A stretch of 5,631 nucleotides of DNA from NCBI GenBank assembly GCA_041588495.1, contig JBFGWM010000191.1, forward strand, positions 1 to 5,631. Direction: 5' to 3'. The stretch is from JBFGWM01 sp041588495. GTDB lineage: Bacteria > Pseudomonadota > Gammaproteobacteria > Pseudomonadales > JBFGWM01. A program made the position numbers and the translations under genes. Of the stretch, positions 5,559-5,631 are shown in pieces. A model generated the notes under the pieces. The model ran no database searches, had not been told where the DNA came from, and saw nothing but the letters and a program-made list of their open reading frames with translations. The first letter of the stretch is position 1; every line of letters begins with the position of its first letter.

Positions 5559-5631
5559 TCATCGGTCCGGCCCACCATCACCGCCCTGGCAATGCTGCAT
5601 GGCCAGCAGCGCGATGTCCTCATCCAGCGCG
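5559..5631 (-). CDS. 3' end of a gene, SpoIIE/PP2C-like phosphatase tail (partial)
   Basis: The frame entering from the window edge reads ALDEDIALLAMQHCQ and then GGDGGPDR before TGA at 5559. A Asp-Asp/Glu-Asp motif followed by Ile-Ala-Leu-Leu is the usual end of SpoIIE/RsbU-type PP2C Ser/Thr phosphatases (DDIALLVLR-like), where the aspartate helps bind metal. With 23 codons visible, this is a suggestion only. If correct, the gene upstream would belong to a signalling or anti-sigma pathway and need not be related to the orphans that follow. Confidence 0.4.
   Translation of the reverse strand, partial: ALDEDIALLAMQHCQGGDGGPDR

Noticed and set aside
5486..5623. N-terminal extension of the 143-aa orphan to 189 residues
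   Set aside because: The extension overlaps the tail of the upstream gene, is Arg/Ser-rich, and lacks a ribosome binding site.

Overview
The window is GC-rich and tightly packed. Every gene I can support lies on the minus strand, so transcription runs from high to low coordinates. Neighbouring genes often overlap by 4 bases (ATGA) or sit a few bases apart. The TfoX/Sxy N-terminal protein, the base composition and the small-orphan families point to a high-GC proteobacterium, probably a gammaproteobacterium. That placement is inference. There is no rRNA, tRNA, CRISPR array or insertion sequence, and no gene-free stretch longer than about 120 bases.

Layout in the direction of transcription. The window opens with the last 23 codons of a gene whose tail resembles the end of a SpoIIE/PP2C-type phosphatase (5559-5631). 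Two unrecognised soluble orphans follow (5054-5485 and 4625-5023). Next come three ATGA-linked genes: a possible PH/GRAM-like protein (4140-4580), a stand-alone TfoX N-terminal domain protein (3820-4143) and an exported TIM-barrel glycosidase-like protein (2810-3823). A hairpin (2762-2804) and a perfect 12-base palindrome (2742-2753) separate that block from the next one. The next block holds a 245-residue orphan (2002-2739) and two small membrane proteins (1620-1901 and 1203-1565). Last come a membrane-anchored protein and an orphan that overlap by ATGA (630-1085 and 76-633), and the first ten codons of another gene with a strong Shine-Dalgarno sequence (1-29).

The most notable signal is in the 245-residue orphan. 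After its TAG stop, the same frame continues for 30 codons of protein-like sequence and ends at TGA, 7 bases before the next gene. This looks like a recent nonsense truncation, a readthrough site or a sequence error. TAG ends other genes here, so genome-wide recoding is unlikely.

I do not see a recognisable defence, secretion or biosynthetic system. The genes look like an accessory string of small orphan families. Their biochemical link, if there is one, cannot be read from sequence alone.
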